This document shows positions 13,701 through 25,577 of a DNA stretch of 64,000 nt, piece by piece. Both the position numbers and the translations under genes were made by a program. The stretch is from positions 372,001 through 436,000 of the forward strand of contig JAWUZG010000360.1 in assembly GCA_036785705.1 (NCBI GenBank), in the 5' to 3' direction. The notes beneath the pieces are model-generated. The model was not told the origin of the DNA, did not search any database, and worked only from the letters and a program-made list of their open reading frames with translations. Source of the DNA: Acanthornis magna (taxonomy: Eukaryota > Chordata > Aves > Passeriformes > Acanthizidae). Position 1 is the stretch's first letter, and each line of letters opens with the position of its first letter.

Positions 13701-15328
13701 CTCCTTAGTTTATAAGGATTACTTTCAGTAAGACAGTTAAACTCAATATAAATGTGCTTTGAGATTAATACCTTGCCTGTTAATTTGTTCCCAGCTTCTC
13801 ATCTTCATGGTTAAAAATATACATCAGGTAGGAATCTGAATGCACTTAGTTTTGGCTTTTAGCTGACTGTTCTTGCTGCCTACCAAGAGTGTTAAGTCAT
13901 TACAGACATCTGGCTATATATAGAGAGGAAAAAACTGTAAATATTATTTGAATGCTAAGTGTACTTCAGGATTTTTAAGACATCTCACTATAAGCCTTAT
14001 TAGTCTTTTATGTTCTTGCATTTCCGGGCTGGTATGACCTGAACAGAGAGAATGAGATTGTCATTTCCCTTCTGCTAGGGGCGAATATAATTTATTTTTC
14101 TTCTTCTTATTGGACTCTCTTAACAGGAATTAAGGCTCATTGCTTTAAAGACACATGTGTTTAATAACAGGGATTTGATGTGTGCTGATCTCAGTGCCCA
14201 TATGAAGTCTCCTGCAGATCAGAAGCAGTGCACAGCTGCAGATATTTGTGCACATGAAGTGCCTTAGAGGACCACTGCCTAACTGCATGCATTTTACATG
14301 CTTTTCTTCTGATATGGATCTAAAGCTGCCAACAACAGCGTGGGAGCAGCAAAACTTAAAAGGAAAGGAAGGAATGTTTCCAATAAAATTTGCCTCCCTT
14401 GCATAGTCTAACTGACAGCAAGCATTCCAGCTTTGAGGGCTTCCAGTTGGCATTGTATGAAAATATATTTCAAAGTGGGGAGAAAATATGAATATAAAGA
14501 GGAGGAAGAATGAACTGCGGCACCACTGGGCTTCATTCACAGCCAAGGCTGTGGAGAGGGAAGTGGTGACAACTTTGGAGTTATATGTGCGTAAGAGCAA
14601 AGTTTCCCACATGTGTTCTCATCAGTATCACAGTTTGGGGTGCTTGGTAATGGAGGTTTGGGCTTCAGCCAGTGGGAGGCAAGGCCAACCACAAAGTTCA
14701 GATCTGGATCCAAATGCCTGCGTGTTTGGGAGTAGTTATCCCTCTGGTTCGAGATTTTACTCATCTTAGCCATGCACAAAAATAAGTAACAAACATGAAA
14801 AAAGATGATTTTCAAGTTGGAGCTGTAATACTTTAAGTATTTAAGCCCTTTAGCAGTTTTGATTAACCAGGGGATTGCATGAGATTTTGTGTGCCATTTA
14901 CTTTATTTCATTTTAGCAAATTTATATATGACAAATACTTTGTCATTTGTACTGCAGATCAATCTTAAATGAGCCTGAAATGAGGTTTGGAGTAAATATC
15001 ACTTGTGCCTCCATATCAGATCTTGTGCTTTAGGGAGCACTTGGTTATCTGCAGGAGAGAGAGTGAGCTCCTCCCATACTCTAAAACCAGCTCTTCAGCT
15101 GTACTAAGGGAGAAGAGATGGAGGCCACTGTGCTGGCAGTGACGTGGCAGCCACTTGCCAATGTCACAAAGCCATGGGCAGAAATGGCTGCTGTGAGTTG
15201 CACTTGCTGTAGAACATTGCTGCATTTTGCTAAATATCCTCATTTTCTGCTTGGAAGATCTGATTTTTTCCCCATTTCGGGGGACTCTGCTTCTACAAGC
15301 ATAAATGTGGACATTTTGTGCTTCTACT

Positions 15329-15384
15329 TATTCTACACCCTGCAATTAGGTCATCTTCCTGACCTAATTGCATGGGGTAGAATA
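15329..15384. repeat. Perfectly nested hairpin, 25-bp stem, 6-nt loop
   Basis: Two 25-base arms (15,329-15,353 and 15,360-15,384) are reverse complements except for two positions and enclose the loop TCTTCC. The innermost 13 bases (TGCAATTAGGTCA) pair perfectly. Weaker pairing extends a further eight bases or so on each side. The shape fits a precursor-microRNA-like hairpin or the terminal pairing of a small inverted-repeat element; the sequence alone does not distinguish these. The same hairpin is kept in the right arm. Confidence 0.8.
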
Positions 15385-15549
15385 TACAGAAGATGCTGGA
15401 GAGTGCTTAATTTATTTGGAGTTGAGGAGATGGCTTCAGTTGCCGGAGTTGGCACAGCAGCAGCCTACAACCATTGCTCTTGCACTTCTGTTGTGGCAGG
15501 AGCTCCTTGGTTCTTGGAGGTGCTAGAAAATCCCTGCTTCTTGTAAGAA

Positions 15550-15603
15550 GAATTCTTTGCTACAATTTCACCCCCTGAATTCTTTGCTACAATTTCACCC
15601 CCT
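15550..15603. repeat. Perfect 27-bp tandem duplication
   Basis: A 27-bp unit beginning GAATTCTTTGCTACAATTTC is present twice head to tail, followed by a shorter echo of its end. Both copies are kept in the right arm, so the duplication predates or was copied between the arms. A minus-strand open frame reads it as a repeated nine-residue block, but that frame has no recognisable product. Confidence 0.9.
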
Positions 15604-17698
15604 GAAACCCCCTGAAACTCTGCCTGAGTTGGGGTCAAAAGCACATCCAGCAGCTCCTTTGGAATAAGAGGCAATGGAATTGTGACAATCATTTTCCATT
15701 TTATTCCATTTCAACCACAGATAAAACTAACACCAATTTAATTAAACGATCTTGCATATATTGATCAGATTCTGAAATTTGCATTTAATACTAATAGCTG
15801 CAGTGGCTCGTAACATATTATATAGAATAAACAGGTTTTGAAGAGATGATTTGCTATGTTGGTGGTGGTTTTGTAAGAAAAGAAGCTAGTGGCCCTTTCT
15901 AAAAGCTTTGTAACTCAGGGTCTCCTAAATAATAAATGTCTGCCTTGAAAATAAGGCTGTCCCATGTTCCCTTGTGTCCTGGTGGTTAGGTCACACGAAG
16001 CAAACAATTGAGCAAGCACACTGCATAAGTCTGACAATAGATAGGTCCTTGGGAGCAGTTGTTCACGCTTTAGCTATTCTTTTAAAAGAGCATGATCATT
16101 CTAATGTAAACCAAAGGTGTTTCTTTTTTCCTGGTCATACAAAAAAACCCACATCTGAGTAGTCCTCATGCTCCTTCTAATTATACGACCTACTGATTTT
16201 GGGTTAATGTTCTTCGTTCCAATTCAGACTGTTCCTGTTAAGATGCAGCTGGCGTCAAAATGATCCTATCTTATGACTACTACTGTATATGATATAATTA
16301 AGGAGTAATCCCTTTCAAAATTGGTCATTAGCATTAGCTAGCAATTTGCTAAATTTGCTTCAAAAGGTTAATGCTACAGCTATGGTAAACAATAACTAAT
16401 TTCATGGGGATTTATTGCTGTTAAAAAGTATAATCAGTTTCTAATAGCAATACTTAATTTTTAAAAAAAACTGTAGATTGGTTGACTGCACTCGGATTGC
16501 TTACAATGGATATTTTCCTGGCAGATGGGTAATCCTCTGTTAGTAATTTCAATTCTGAGTTCTCAGATTTAGCACTTCAATTATGCATTCTTCGTTTGTT
16601 TTATTAATTGGTTATATTTGACAATGCTGAACTATACATGCATGCATAATATATGACATATTATTCATGAAATTTTGCAATGTGACAGGCTCTGGTTACT
16701 CATGAGTAATACAGCAACCGTCACATAATAAATAAAGTGACTTTATGTAAGCTTGTTCTAAGTCCTTAAACATAATTATCTGAATTGTTGAAAGGAAATA
16801 AGTGCTGAAATTACTCTGATGCGTGATGTAGTAATTTGAGGAAATAAATTCTTATGCAATAGGTAGAACTCTTCTAAAGATGTTTATGAAAGGAACAAAT
16901 GAGATAAATGGAGATATTCTGTGCTTAATACCAAGGCTGAAGGTGGCTGAGATTGGTGTGCTAACCCTTGCTGTAAATTTCTGCCGCTTTATTAACTGCA
17001 GCAGAACTGGATATAATTACATAGGCATAGAATTTAGCCGGGAGGGAATATTGCTACTGTGTGGAGCTGAAGTTCTTGCAGGGTAGGAAACACATGACTG
17101 ATGAATTCTGTGAGTTGCTGGAGAGCCTCATTCATGTCTCTGGTTTCATGTCTCTTCTGGTCATAAAACCCAATAACCTCAGCTCCCTCTCAGTGCCTTC
17201 AGATGCAAATATTCTGCCATGGAAATCTAAAGTAAACCTTTAGTTTGAATCAAACAAAATGAAAACAGTTTGCTGAGTTGCGGAGTCTCATTTCAGGTGA
17301 CTTTGAGGTGTGTGTGGCAGGTGTGTGCTGCTCTGGTGCCTCGTGGGAGCTGTGTGTGGGTGCGTTCTTCCCTCATTCTTCACTCCTCCTGTACTGCCTG
17401 ACCCCCAGATCTCTGTGTGCAGAGATATTCTGAATTTGGCAAAAGGCTGAGTCTGACCACAGAGTTTGCAGGTGACGGAGAAGGTGAAGTGACAGTCGCT
17501 GGAACTACAGCTCCCACAGTTCTCCAGGGCTTGAGGATTGCAGGTTTTGCACTGAAGTTGTCTTTTTTGAAAAGTAACATTACATAAGGACTCAGGGAAA
17601 TATATTCCAGTGCTTGCATTAAATGTTTTGAGGCTTTTGTTCCAAAGTACTTTTGTTTGTATTGAAAGTACCAGGAAAACACTTATATTTTCAAAATT

Positions 17699-17722
17699 AA
17701 AAAAAAAAAAAAAAAAAAAAAA
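17699..17722. repeat. Poly-A run, 24 A (37 T in the right arm)
   Basis: The run has 24 A here and 37 T at the paired position in the right arm. The 13-base difference accounts exactly for the step in pairing sum from 78,243 to 78,256. This shows that the arms are two different molecules of sequence and not one sequence copied by software. Confidence 0.9.
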
Positions 17723-20130
17723 TCCAGAACATTTCATTCTGTAAAGCATTTTGATGTATAAAAACTCCACAATTTTTCCTTAGGCTGCATGATATTACAC
17801 TAGTCTTGTTTTTAGTAAAATATTTTTCAGTGATTTCTCACATTATATAGGGGTTCTGTATACAAAGAAGGAGAAATAATGGTTGCAGATAAATTTTTTC
17901 GCTTACTGAATTCCATAAAATGCATACTCACCTTCTTTGCACTTACAGAGTAAAATTATTTTTAAAATTTCCAAATATTTTGTTAAATCTTCCTTCTTGT
18001 TGCTTTTTTCTTCCCCTCTAAAGCCCATATTAGCATTCCTACTTTAGGACTTTTACCAATTGTTTAAATTACAATACAATTTTGAGATAATTCAACCTCT
18101 AAATAGCAGAATTTAGTAGCAAATTATCACCTTAAGTGAAATCACAGAAATCATTGATGCAATAATCCATTACACTTTTGTTACCAGTTTCTTGTTGGTT
18201 GTTATTCACCTGCATTACAGTCAGTAACTTCACAGGAGAAAAGCAGACCTCAGTAGAAAGAACATCAACCAACCTGGTCAAGACTACCACCTCCAAATTT
18301 ACAGTTTTTATTATATTTTTATATTTATATTATATTCATATGCTCTGGACAGTTCCTCCAGCTTCATTTAGACAGGGTCAATAGAACCTAACCGTTCTTT
18401 TCTGGGTTTCTAGAGAGAATTAGAAAATAGTATCTGTTCATTTCCTTGCAAATCTCAACATTTTATCAAGACAGGAATGCATTACTGCAAAGAGTTCATT
18501 TGTGAAGCAGGTTCCACAGATTAAAGATTTAAATAGGTATTTTTTTTGTGATTGTCATTTTTGTTTCCCTTTTGAATTGTCTTTAAAGACAAACTGGCAG
18601 CCTTGTAAATTAAATAGAAATTGTTATGTCTGAAATTCATGTGCATTCATTAATATTGGAAGTTAATGTTATAAAAATCTTCAGCCATATCATAATCTCT
18701 TTAAGTGCTACTAATGCATACTCATACTTTTCTTATGTTGTCTTCTGTCACTAAAAAGTAGATTCTGCTTTCATTTACTGTAGCTACAAACTACTGACAG
18801 CATAGCTCATTTCCGAGCATGTAAAACTGTAATTAAGATTGTGGCATGCAGTTTTGCCTCCCTGGTGCACTACAAAAAGAAAACTGACTTTCCCCAAAAT
18901 TTCTCATCTGCAAAAGGAATTTTGGGACACTTTAAGAGAGTGCATTCAGTGACTTTTTATAATCTTTATTTCCTACTCCATTACAGAATTGCATAGACTA
19001 ATAGCACTATTTTTTTTAAGCAGAACTAGATTCAGCTTGTGAGCGGTAAACCACAATTCAGTAGAAAAAGGTCTATGTGAAAATTCATTGCAAACATAAA
19101 CAAGAATATCTCTGTTGACTGCACTGGCCTTGTGCATTTCAGGAGACAGAGTAGTCTAAGAAGTCAGTACCTCAGTCAGGACAGATGGATGTATTTTACT
19201 CTCTTTTAGTCTCGTTCTATCAGCTGTGTGATTCAGCTGGCATCTGTGCTTTGGTTTTCATGCTACAGATCCTGTTATATCAGTTCCAGTGACACAGAAG
19301 TAGTAATTCATCTGTATGCTGACTTTTCTGACACAGGTATGTTTGAGATCATGGAGGTGTTATTTTAAAGAGCACATTGTTACATTGGTCATGGAGTTAC
19401 ACAGCAGTGTCTGTTTTACAGAGAAGTGTGTATGAATGAAATGCACTGTTACTACTGAATAATTAAGCTTCATTGTGGCAATTTTTACGTATGAAGAGTA
19501 GGAGAGGAGATCTGTCAGTAGCATCTGAATAATAAGTCTGAGATGTACCAAATGCCTTGTGGAAATGTGGTTCCTAGAGCTGTTCTCCCATGCTGAATTC
19601 TAAATATAGGCTTCTGAGATGGAGTAAAATCAGCATTCAAAGCATATTTGTGTTAGGGCTGTTAAAGGATTTACTTCCCATTCACTACCAGCATTTTTGC
19701 TCTCACATTTCTCATCCGTTTACCTACAGACTTACCACAGGGCTTCATTGTGTGCCCTCTTCTGTCACACAAATGTGCTGGCTAGCAGAAAACCAACCAT
19801 TACTGTATTGATTTTCTTTCATGCCTGCAAGTCATGAAGGTTTTGTGATTAATATAAATCAATATTTGTGGTGGAGCAGAAAGTGATTTGCGTAACTGCT
19901 GATGAAAAAGAGAACACTGAAACTTTCATTCAACATCATTTTTATCTGTAAATATTTGTCTTAATAGGATTTCCACTGTACCAGGCTTCATACTGTGAAG
20001 CAGGAAGTTTTTGGTGTGATATTGGCAGAATTTCCTCAGCTGTGACCCCCTACAATTTTAACACAATTTTAAAAAGAGCTAGAATCTAAGCTAGATACCC
20101 TGCTTCCTTATTACTTGTTAGAGGAGAGAT

Positions 20131-20230
20131 GGGATGGGATGGGATGGGATGGGATGGGATAGAATAGAATAGAATAGAATAGAATAGAATAGAATAGAAT
20201 AGAATAGAATAGAATAGAATAGAATAGAAT
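20131..20230. repeat. (GGGAT)6(AGAAT)14 pentanucleotide microsatellite
   Basis: Six GGGAT units are followed by fourteen AGAAT units, directly abutting the CR1 fragment at its 3' end. CR1 elements end in a short microsatellite, so this array probably grew from the CR1 tail. The right arm has one more AGAAT-type unit, giving the 5-bp step in pairing sum from 78,232 to 78,237. Confidence 0.9.
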
Positions 20231-20330
20231 AGATTATTTCAGTTGAAGTGCAATAATCACCTAGTCCACCCACCTGACCAAGGACCAACCAAGTCAAAGC
20301 TTGTACGTAAGGGTCTTGTCGAAATGCCTC
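20231..20330 (-). mobile_element. CR1 LINE fragment, 3' part (minus strand)
   Basis: Read on the plus strand, the segment follows the reverse complement of the CR1 3' region: an ATCACCTAGTCCACCCACC-like block, then CTGACCAAGG and a conserved AATGCCTC stretch. CR1 is the predominant LINE of birds and other reptiles. The element lies on the minus strand with its tail microsatellite at 20,131-20,230. It is interrupted at GCCTC (20,326-20,330) by a solo LTR and resumes at 21,723. Recognition is from memory of the family, not from a search. Confidence 0.75.
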
Positions 20331-21722
20331 TGTGGTAGTTTTGCCTGGCCCAGTTTTTGCCAGTGGATAGGGTGGGGTACAAAGATGGCTCCTGCATGTC
20401 CTGAGTAAAGATTCTGGACATTTCTCCACCATGTCCAGCAGAGCCAATCTCTGATGGCTCTGAAGATGATGGACATGCTGCTGGCCAAACCTGGGCCAAT
20501 TAGAGATGTTAGTTACGCCTCTGTGAAAACATATTTAAGAAGAAATCAGAACAAGGTAAGCACGCACTTCTTTGTAGCCAGGGAAGGAGGAGGAGGAGGT
20601 AAAAATATGTGAGGGAGAACAACATGGAGGCACCAAGGTCAGTGGAGAAGGTGTGGGAGGAGGTGCTCCAGGCGCCGGAGCTGAAAACCCTCTGCCAGCC
20701 GTGGTGAAGACCATGGGGGAGCAGGTGGTCCCCCTGCAGCCCATGGGGTCCAGGGGGATGCAGAGAACCCCCCACAGCCTGTGGGGAGGTGCCCACGCCA
20801 GAGGAGCAGGTGGAAGCCTGCAGGAAGCTGTGATCCAGTGGGAGTCCCAGAGACTGAGAGTTGCAAAAGCCTTGCAGGAGAGAGAAAGGCCTTGCTCCCG
20901 GGATGGAAACAGCCTGGCCTCGGCTTGGAAGTCTGCAGCCTGGAGAGAATCTCGAACAGCAGCAATCGGGCGGGGCTGCTCGTGAGATTGGACCCACGCC
21001 AAAGAAGTTCGCAGAGGACTGTCTCTCGTGGGAGGGACCCCCATGGCTAAGTAGAGGATTCTTTTCCCCTGATGGACTGACCCTGACCAAAGGAAAACCC
21101 CCATGCCCTGCCCCCACCCCGGAGCTGTTGGTTAGAAGGAAGGAGGGAGGGGGTGAGCTGAGAAACGGCCTTAATAGGGAGAGGGGTGAGCAGAACAACA
21201 GTGTTTGTAGCAGAAGAATTGTGGCGTTGGACTGACTAAGAAAAGCCACATATCTTGCCCCAACCCGGATCTGCTGGTTGAATGGAAGGAGGGGGCGAAT
21301 AGAGAAACAGTGTCTGTAGTAGAAGAATTGTGATGGACTGACTTAAAGAAAAAACCCCACACCCTGCCCCTGCCTGGGAGTTGTTGGTTAGTTAGAAAGG
21401 TGGGAGGGGGTGAGCTGGGAAGCGGTGCCTTAAGAGGGAAGGGGGGTCAGTGAAGAAACGGTGTCTTGAGAGCTTATTTTTATCTCTGATTTATCCTCCG
21501 ACTCTGTTAGACTAATAAATCACTTTTTTTTTGCAACCTTAAGTTTCCCCGCCTGCTTTTGCCCTGAATCTAGTGCGTCCCCTTATCAGTGGTCTTATCT
21601 CAACTCATAAGTCCAGTGTTTTGTGTTAATTTTCCCTCTCCTCTGCATAGCTGCAGCAGGAGAGAGCATAGAGAGCAAACGTCGTAGGTGCCTGGCATTT
21701 AGCCAGGGTCAAACCCACGACA
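20331..21722 (+). mobile_element. Solo LTR of an endogenous retrovirus inserted in CR1, 5-bp TSD
   Basis: The 1,392-bp element begins TGTGGTAG and ends CCCACGACA, so it has the retroviral TG...CA termini. It is flanked on both sides by GCCTC (20,326-20,330 and 21,723-21,727), a 5-bp target-site duplication that splits one CR1 sequence into two collinear pieces. A polyadenylation signal AATAAA lies near 21,512, so it reads on the plus strand. There is no internal retroviral sequence, so this is a solo LTR left by LTR-LTR recombination. The family (ERVK- or ERVL-like) cannot be fixed without a library search. Open frames up to 246 codons inside it on both strands are not genes. The identical insertion is in the right arm. 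Confidence 0.9.
21074..21475 (+). repeat. Three imperfect tandem units inside the solo LTR
   Basis: Three consecutive blocks start with GGACTGAC (at 21,074, 21,229 and 21,335). Each runs through an A-rich stretch, CCTGCCCC-like or TTGCCCC-like bases, a TGTTGGTT/TGCTGGTT motif and a GGAGGGGG/GGAGGGGGTGAG purine block. Unit lengths are about 155, 106 and 140 bp. Duplicated blocks in the U3 part of an LTR are commonly enhancer repeats; that role here is inference. Confidence 0.75.
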
Positions 21723-21870
21723 GCCTCTTAAACCCTGACAGGCTTGGGACCTCACTACCTCTCTAGGAAAGGCTGTTCCAGTGTTTGACCCCCCTTTCAG
21801 TTAAAAAATGCTTGCTACAGTCCAGTCTAAAGCTCCAGATGAAGGGCATTAAATTGTTCCTTGAAAACTG
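21723..21870 (-). mobile_element. CR1 LINE fragment, continuation after the LTR
   Basis: After the second GCCTC the CR1 match resumes: a TTAAACCCTGACAGGCTTGG block, CTCTCTAGGAAAGGCTGTTC and a CCAGTGTTTGACC block, all typical of the reverse complement of the CR1 3' region. The element fades out near 21,870, as expected for a 5'-truncated LINE. Together with 20,231-20,330 it shows that the LTR landed in a pre-existing CR1. Confidence 0.75.
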
Positions 21871-24514
21871 AAAGAGTTGTACATAGTGTACAGGTGCAAG
21901 GTGAAAGAGTGTGCATAGTGATAATGCTGGGCTTTTTGCAGGCTAGAAAATTGCAGTCTTAGCTATATAGCTTATCTGCTCTTCTCTGTAATAGCAGGAG
22001 GAGAGCAGATAAGTATTTATACACCTATTTTATATAAGTTCACCAGTATTTCCCTTTTGCTTTCCTCATGCGGGATTCATTGCAGTCTCTTTTTTACCAA
22101 CCCTCTATAAAGAGATCAAAAAACAACAACTGTAAACTTTGAAATTGTAATTAATAACTTAATCTATTAAAGGTATGTGTTCATATGCTACATGCATACA
22201 AGTATAGTATAAGAGTATTATGCAAGTGATGGGGAAATGATTTTCACATAAAGTCTTTGTAGATATTACGGATGTGATTCATAGGTCAAATTGCAGCTAG
22301 AAATTATATTCTTCCTGTGCTCTTTTTTTCAAGAAAAAAATAAGCTATTGCTGTGGACTTGGTATATAATCATTTTAAGGCATAAAAGGATGTGTATGGA
22401 TTTTGAAAACTTAGTTACTGGTTTTCAAAATGGAAGAAATCCAGAGCATGATCCTCTTCCACACTTTTTTCAGCTGTTTGTACAAATTCTGCACAGAAAA
22501 CTGGCCTGCCACACATGTTGTAAAATATATATATATATTAGAAAACAGTTTTGCAATACTTCATTTTTCTCACTGTTATGACTGGATTTGTATCAACAAA
22601 TCCACCTTTTAAAAGCTTCACATTGTAAGTATGTGAGTAGCTCAGGGAAAACAGGTCTCTGATATGGGCTAGTAACTGAATGTACTGAAGTAAATGGTGG
22701 TTCTGTATCCCTTTAAAGTTTAAAATTACTTAAAACTGTATTACAGCTAAATTAGCTATGCTTTCGGGGCTACATATGTTTTTATATTTCTAAGGAACAC
22801 AGCATAGCAAATGGTCTAATCTGACTGCCACCGCCTGTCTTTGGACCTGAGTATGTGAAATGTCAGTGATCACAGTCATAGACTTTGGCAGTTTGTTGTC
22901 GATAAAAGATGTACAGTCCTAAACAGACATCAGTATTGTAACACACTGTAGAAAATCCCCATTTCAGTGTTGAGATATACAATTTTCAAAGTAAAGAAAT
23001 CAAAAGGGGGAATGCTTCCATCCAGCCTGTCTACAGCATGAACTGAGAAAGGGAAAAAATAAGTGATTAAATTTTGATCAACTTTATGCAGATGTTTGTA
23101 TCAAAGAACTCTTTTTGAATCTTTGTTTCTTGGTATTAGAAATGGATGTTTGGCACAAGCTGGATGCATAGAAGTCAGACTGCTTGTATTTTTTGGTAGA
23201 ATTAAGGCTGAGAAATGCAGGTGAATCCTTGGAAGTTAACATTGCATACACTGATGAGAATTGTAGAATGTGCAAATTATATGTTACACTAGATAGAGAT
23301 TTCCTTTTAATGCTAAAGAGTTTTCTCTGGTGGTTCTTGTATTTATGTCATTTGTGTGAGTGTTGTGTCATTTGTATGAGTGTTGTAACAACTAGTGTGG
23401 CAACAATTTTGCTTGTGCATGATTGCTGTCAAACTCAGTGTCCCAGAACCAAGGAATTTGCCTGATATTGACATGAGTCACTGGTTATCTGATGCAGAAA
23501 CAAGGTTTGCATAAGTCCCAGCACTTTACATCACTAGTTTGACCAGTAAATCATGTGTAGTTTCATTACTCTTGTTTTGTACTTGTTTTTGGAGACACTG
23601 GTATTCATCCCTGCCAACTGCTTGTCAGTCTGGTACTTTCTGAATGACTGCCTTGTCTCCTACTTCTGAATAACAGCAGGGGCAGGTGGCTGCGTAGTTT
23701 CCAATCAAGAAGGAATGCTAATGAATTATAAAGAACTTCTGACTTGCATTTAATAGCACCATGACATGTTATAACAGCCTGCCAAACACAACATTTCTTA
23801 TAAATCACACTTCAAGGGACAAAAGTATCCACCTCTCGTATCTGAGGCCTCTGCAAAAGTCAGTGTTTGAAGATGACACAATTTGCTCCACCTTGTAAAG
23901 TACCCTCTTATGATAAATGTTTCTTTCTTTCATGCACAAAATAAGATAATTTAACATTTTCTCGCTTCTCCCCAACCACAACGGCACTGAGCACTTTGTC
24001 TCATTTTAGGAAACACTCTATTGTTCTTTTGCAGGAAGAAAATCCATTTCAGGGATGGTGTTTGAATAATAATTGGCAGCATGCCTGAAGTATTGACATT
24101 GACATATTGACATTGACTCATTGGAGGCCAAATCTGAGTCGGGGTTAGCAGCTGTGCAGATAACAGGCACGGATAAGGGAACCATTGAAATGGCCCCATC
24201 TTGATTTGTATCCGCTTTTGTCTTCTAGCTGTTTCAGAAGCACAGGTGTTCTTCACTCTGGAGCAGTGAATTGCGGGTCCTCTGGCCGTAACCTCGCCTT
24301 CAGTGAGGGTCATCGGGACTTGGAACGGTGCTCTGGACTTGGTTGGTAAAGTGCCTGTTTTTCCATGGAGCACAGCTTCAGTCTCCAGGCAGGAAGAGGT
24401 GGGCAGGTGCGTGTGGAGAAGATGACGAATGTGCAGAGTTTCGGCAAAGTGGAACTTCCAAGCTGTTCGATACCTTGGCAAGGTAAGCTGCTTTCTCATC
24501 TCGCCATTTTTCTT
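21871..24514. other. AT-rich arm DNA without recognisable genes
   Basis: The stretch contains a short (AT)n run near 22,527, a direct tandem duplication of about 22 bp near 23,345-23,390 and repeated TGACAT steps near 24,095-24,115. No coding signature or transposon is recognised. A consensus-like splice donor (AAGGTAAG) occurs at about 24,479-24,486, but no exon can be supported. Few differences from the right arm were seen here. Confidence 0.7.
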
Positions 24515-25577
24515 GCCCGAGACTTCACTTGCTATGGCCTGCCACGCAATATTTCCTAAATATTTCCTCCTGTTGTCTCTCTCCGCCGGGGTTGTACGCG
24601 GACTCTCTGGAAGGCTTGAGGCCAGGCCTGAACCTATGTCTTGGATGTTTTTGACCACTTGGAGTCCTCTGTGTTTTGAGGCTTCCATTGACACGTTCAG
24701 CCTTAGCACCTTCCTTTCTTTCTCTCTTTTTCTTTCTCACTTTCTTTCTTTCTCTCTCTCTCTCTTTGTCTCTCTCTCTCTTTTTTCTTTCATTCTTTTC
24801 CTCTTTCTTTCTTGCTTTCTTTATCTCTCTCTTTCTCTCTATCTTTCCCTTTCTTTCTTTCTTTCTTTCCCTCATTCTCTCTTTCTCTCTTTCAATCTTT
24901 ATCACTCTCTTAATCTCTCTTTCTATCTTTCTCTCCTTTTTTCTTTCCCTCTTTCTCTCTTTCTCTCTCTCTTTCTTTCTCTCTTCCCCTCTTTCTTTCT
25001 TAATTCCTCTCTTTCTCTCTTTCTTTCTCTCTATCCTTCTCCCTTTCTTTCTCTCTCTCTTTCATTCTTTCTTTTCCTTCCTTCCTTCCTTCCTTCCTTC
25101 CTTCCTTCCTTCCTTCCTTCCTTCCTTCCTTCCTTCCTTCCTTCCTTCCTTCCTTCCTTCCTTCCTTCCTTCCTTCCTTCCTTCCTTCCTTCCTTCCTTC
25201 CTTCCTTCCTTCCTTCCTTCCTTCCTTCCTTCCTCCCTCCCTCCCTCCCTCCCTCCCTCCCTCCCTCCCTCCCTCCCTCCCTCCCTCCCTTCCTCCCTCC
25301 CTCCCTCCCTTCCTCCCTCCCTCCCTTCCTCCCTTCCTCCCTTCCTCCCTCCCTCCCTCCCTCCCTCCCTCCCTCCCTCCCTCGCTTCCTCCCTTCCTTC
25401 CTTCCTTCCTTCCTTCCTTCCTTCCTTCCTTCCTTCCTTCCTTCCTTCCTTCCTTCCTTCCTTCCTTCCTTCCTCCCTCCCTCCCTCCCTCCCTTCCTTC
25501 CTTCCGCACCCTTCCTTCCTTCCTTCCGCACCCTTCCTTCCTCTCTTCCTTCCTCTCTTTCTTTCTCTCTTTCTTTC
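24515..25577. other. 1,063-bp segment present only in the left arm
   Basis: The sequence on both sides is collinear with the right arm, but the right arm joins them directly near 53,715/53,716. The missing block consists of about 190 bp of unique DNA (24,515-24,705) followed by the polypyrimidine tract. The right-arm junction falls in a run of T and TTTCT motifs shared by both ends of the block, so a deletion in the right arm through short homology is the simpler reading. An insertion in the left arm, or an assembly collapse at the low-complexity tract, cannot be excluded. Confidence 0.9.

Larger units (their letters stand above)
1..14260. other. Left flank: AT-rich noncoding DNA, possibly more palindrome arm
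   Basis: I see no gene, RNA or recognisable transposon in this 14 kb. The longest open frames are about 115 codons, are scattered over both strands, and show no domain, no paired splice signals and no similarity I recognise. They behave as chance frames in AT-rich DNA. Only simple repeats stand out and these are listed separately. The right arm of the big inverted repeat is still matching at base 64,000, which pairs with base 14,260. The partner of this flank would therefore lie beyond the window, and whether it belongs to the arm cannot be decided here. Confidence 0.75.
14261..20130. other. Outer arm: AT-rich DNA without recognisable genes
   Basis: This stretch holds only small features, listed separately: a long-stem hairpin, a 27-bp tandem duplication and a poly-A run. 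Open frames up to about 160 codons exist on both strands but cross poly-A/T runs or the tandem duplication and show no family resemblance. Compared with the right arm, a block of about 500 bases at 18,480-18,970 shows four substitutions and one 6-bp indel. Two indels of 4 and 5 bp lie near 16,600-16,740. Confidence 0.75.

Noticed and set aside
15465..15692. Minus-strand 75-codon frame with a repeated nine-residue block
   Set aside because: The repeat is a 27-bp DNA duplication; no family resemblance and stops directly after it.
20509..21249. A 246-codon minus-strand frame and several overlapping frames, repeated at 56,983-57,723
   Set aside because: They lie wholly inside the solo LTR, overlap on both strands and have no domain.
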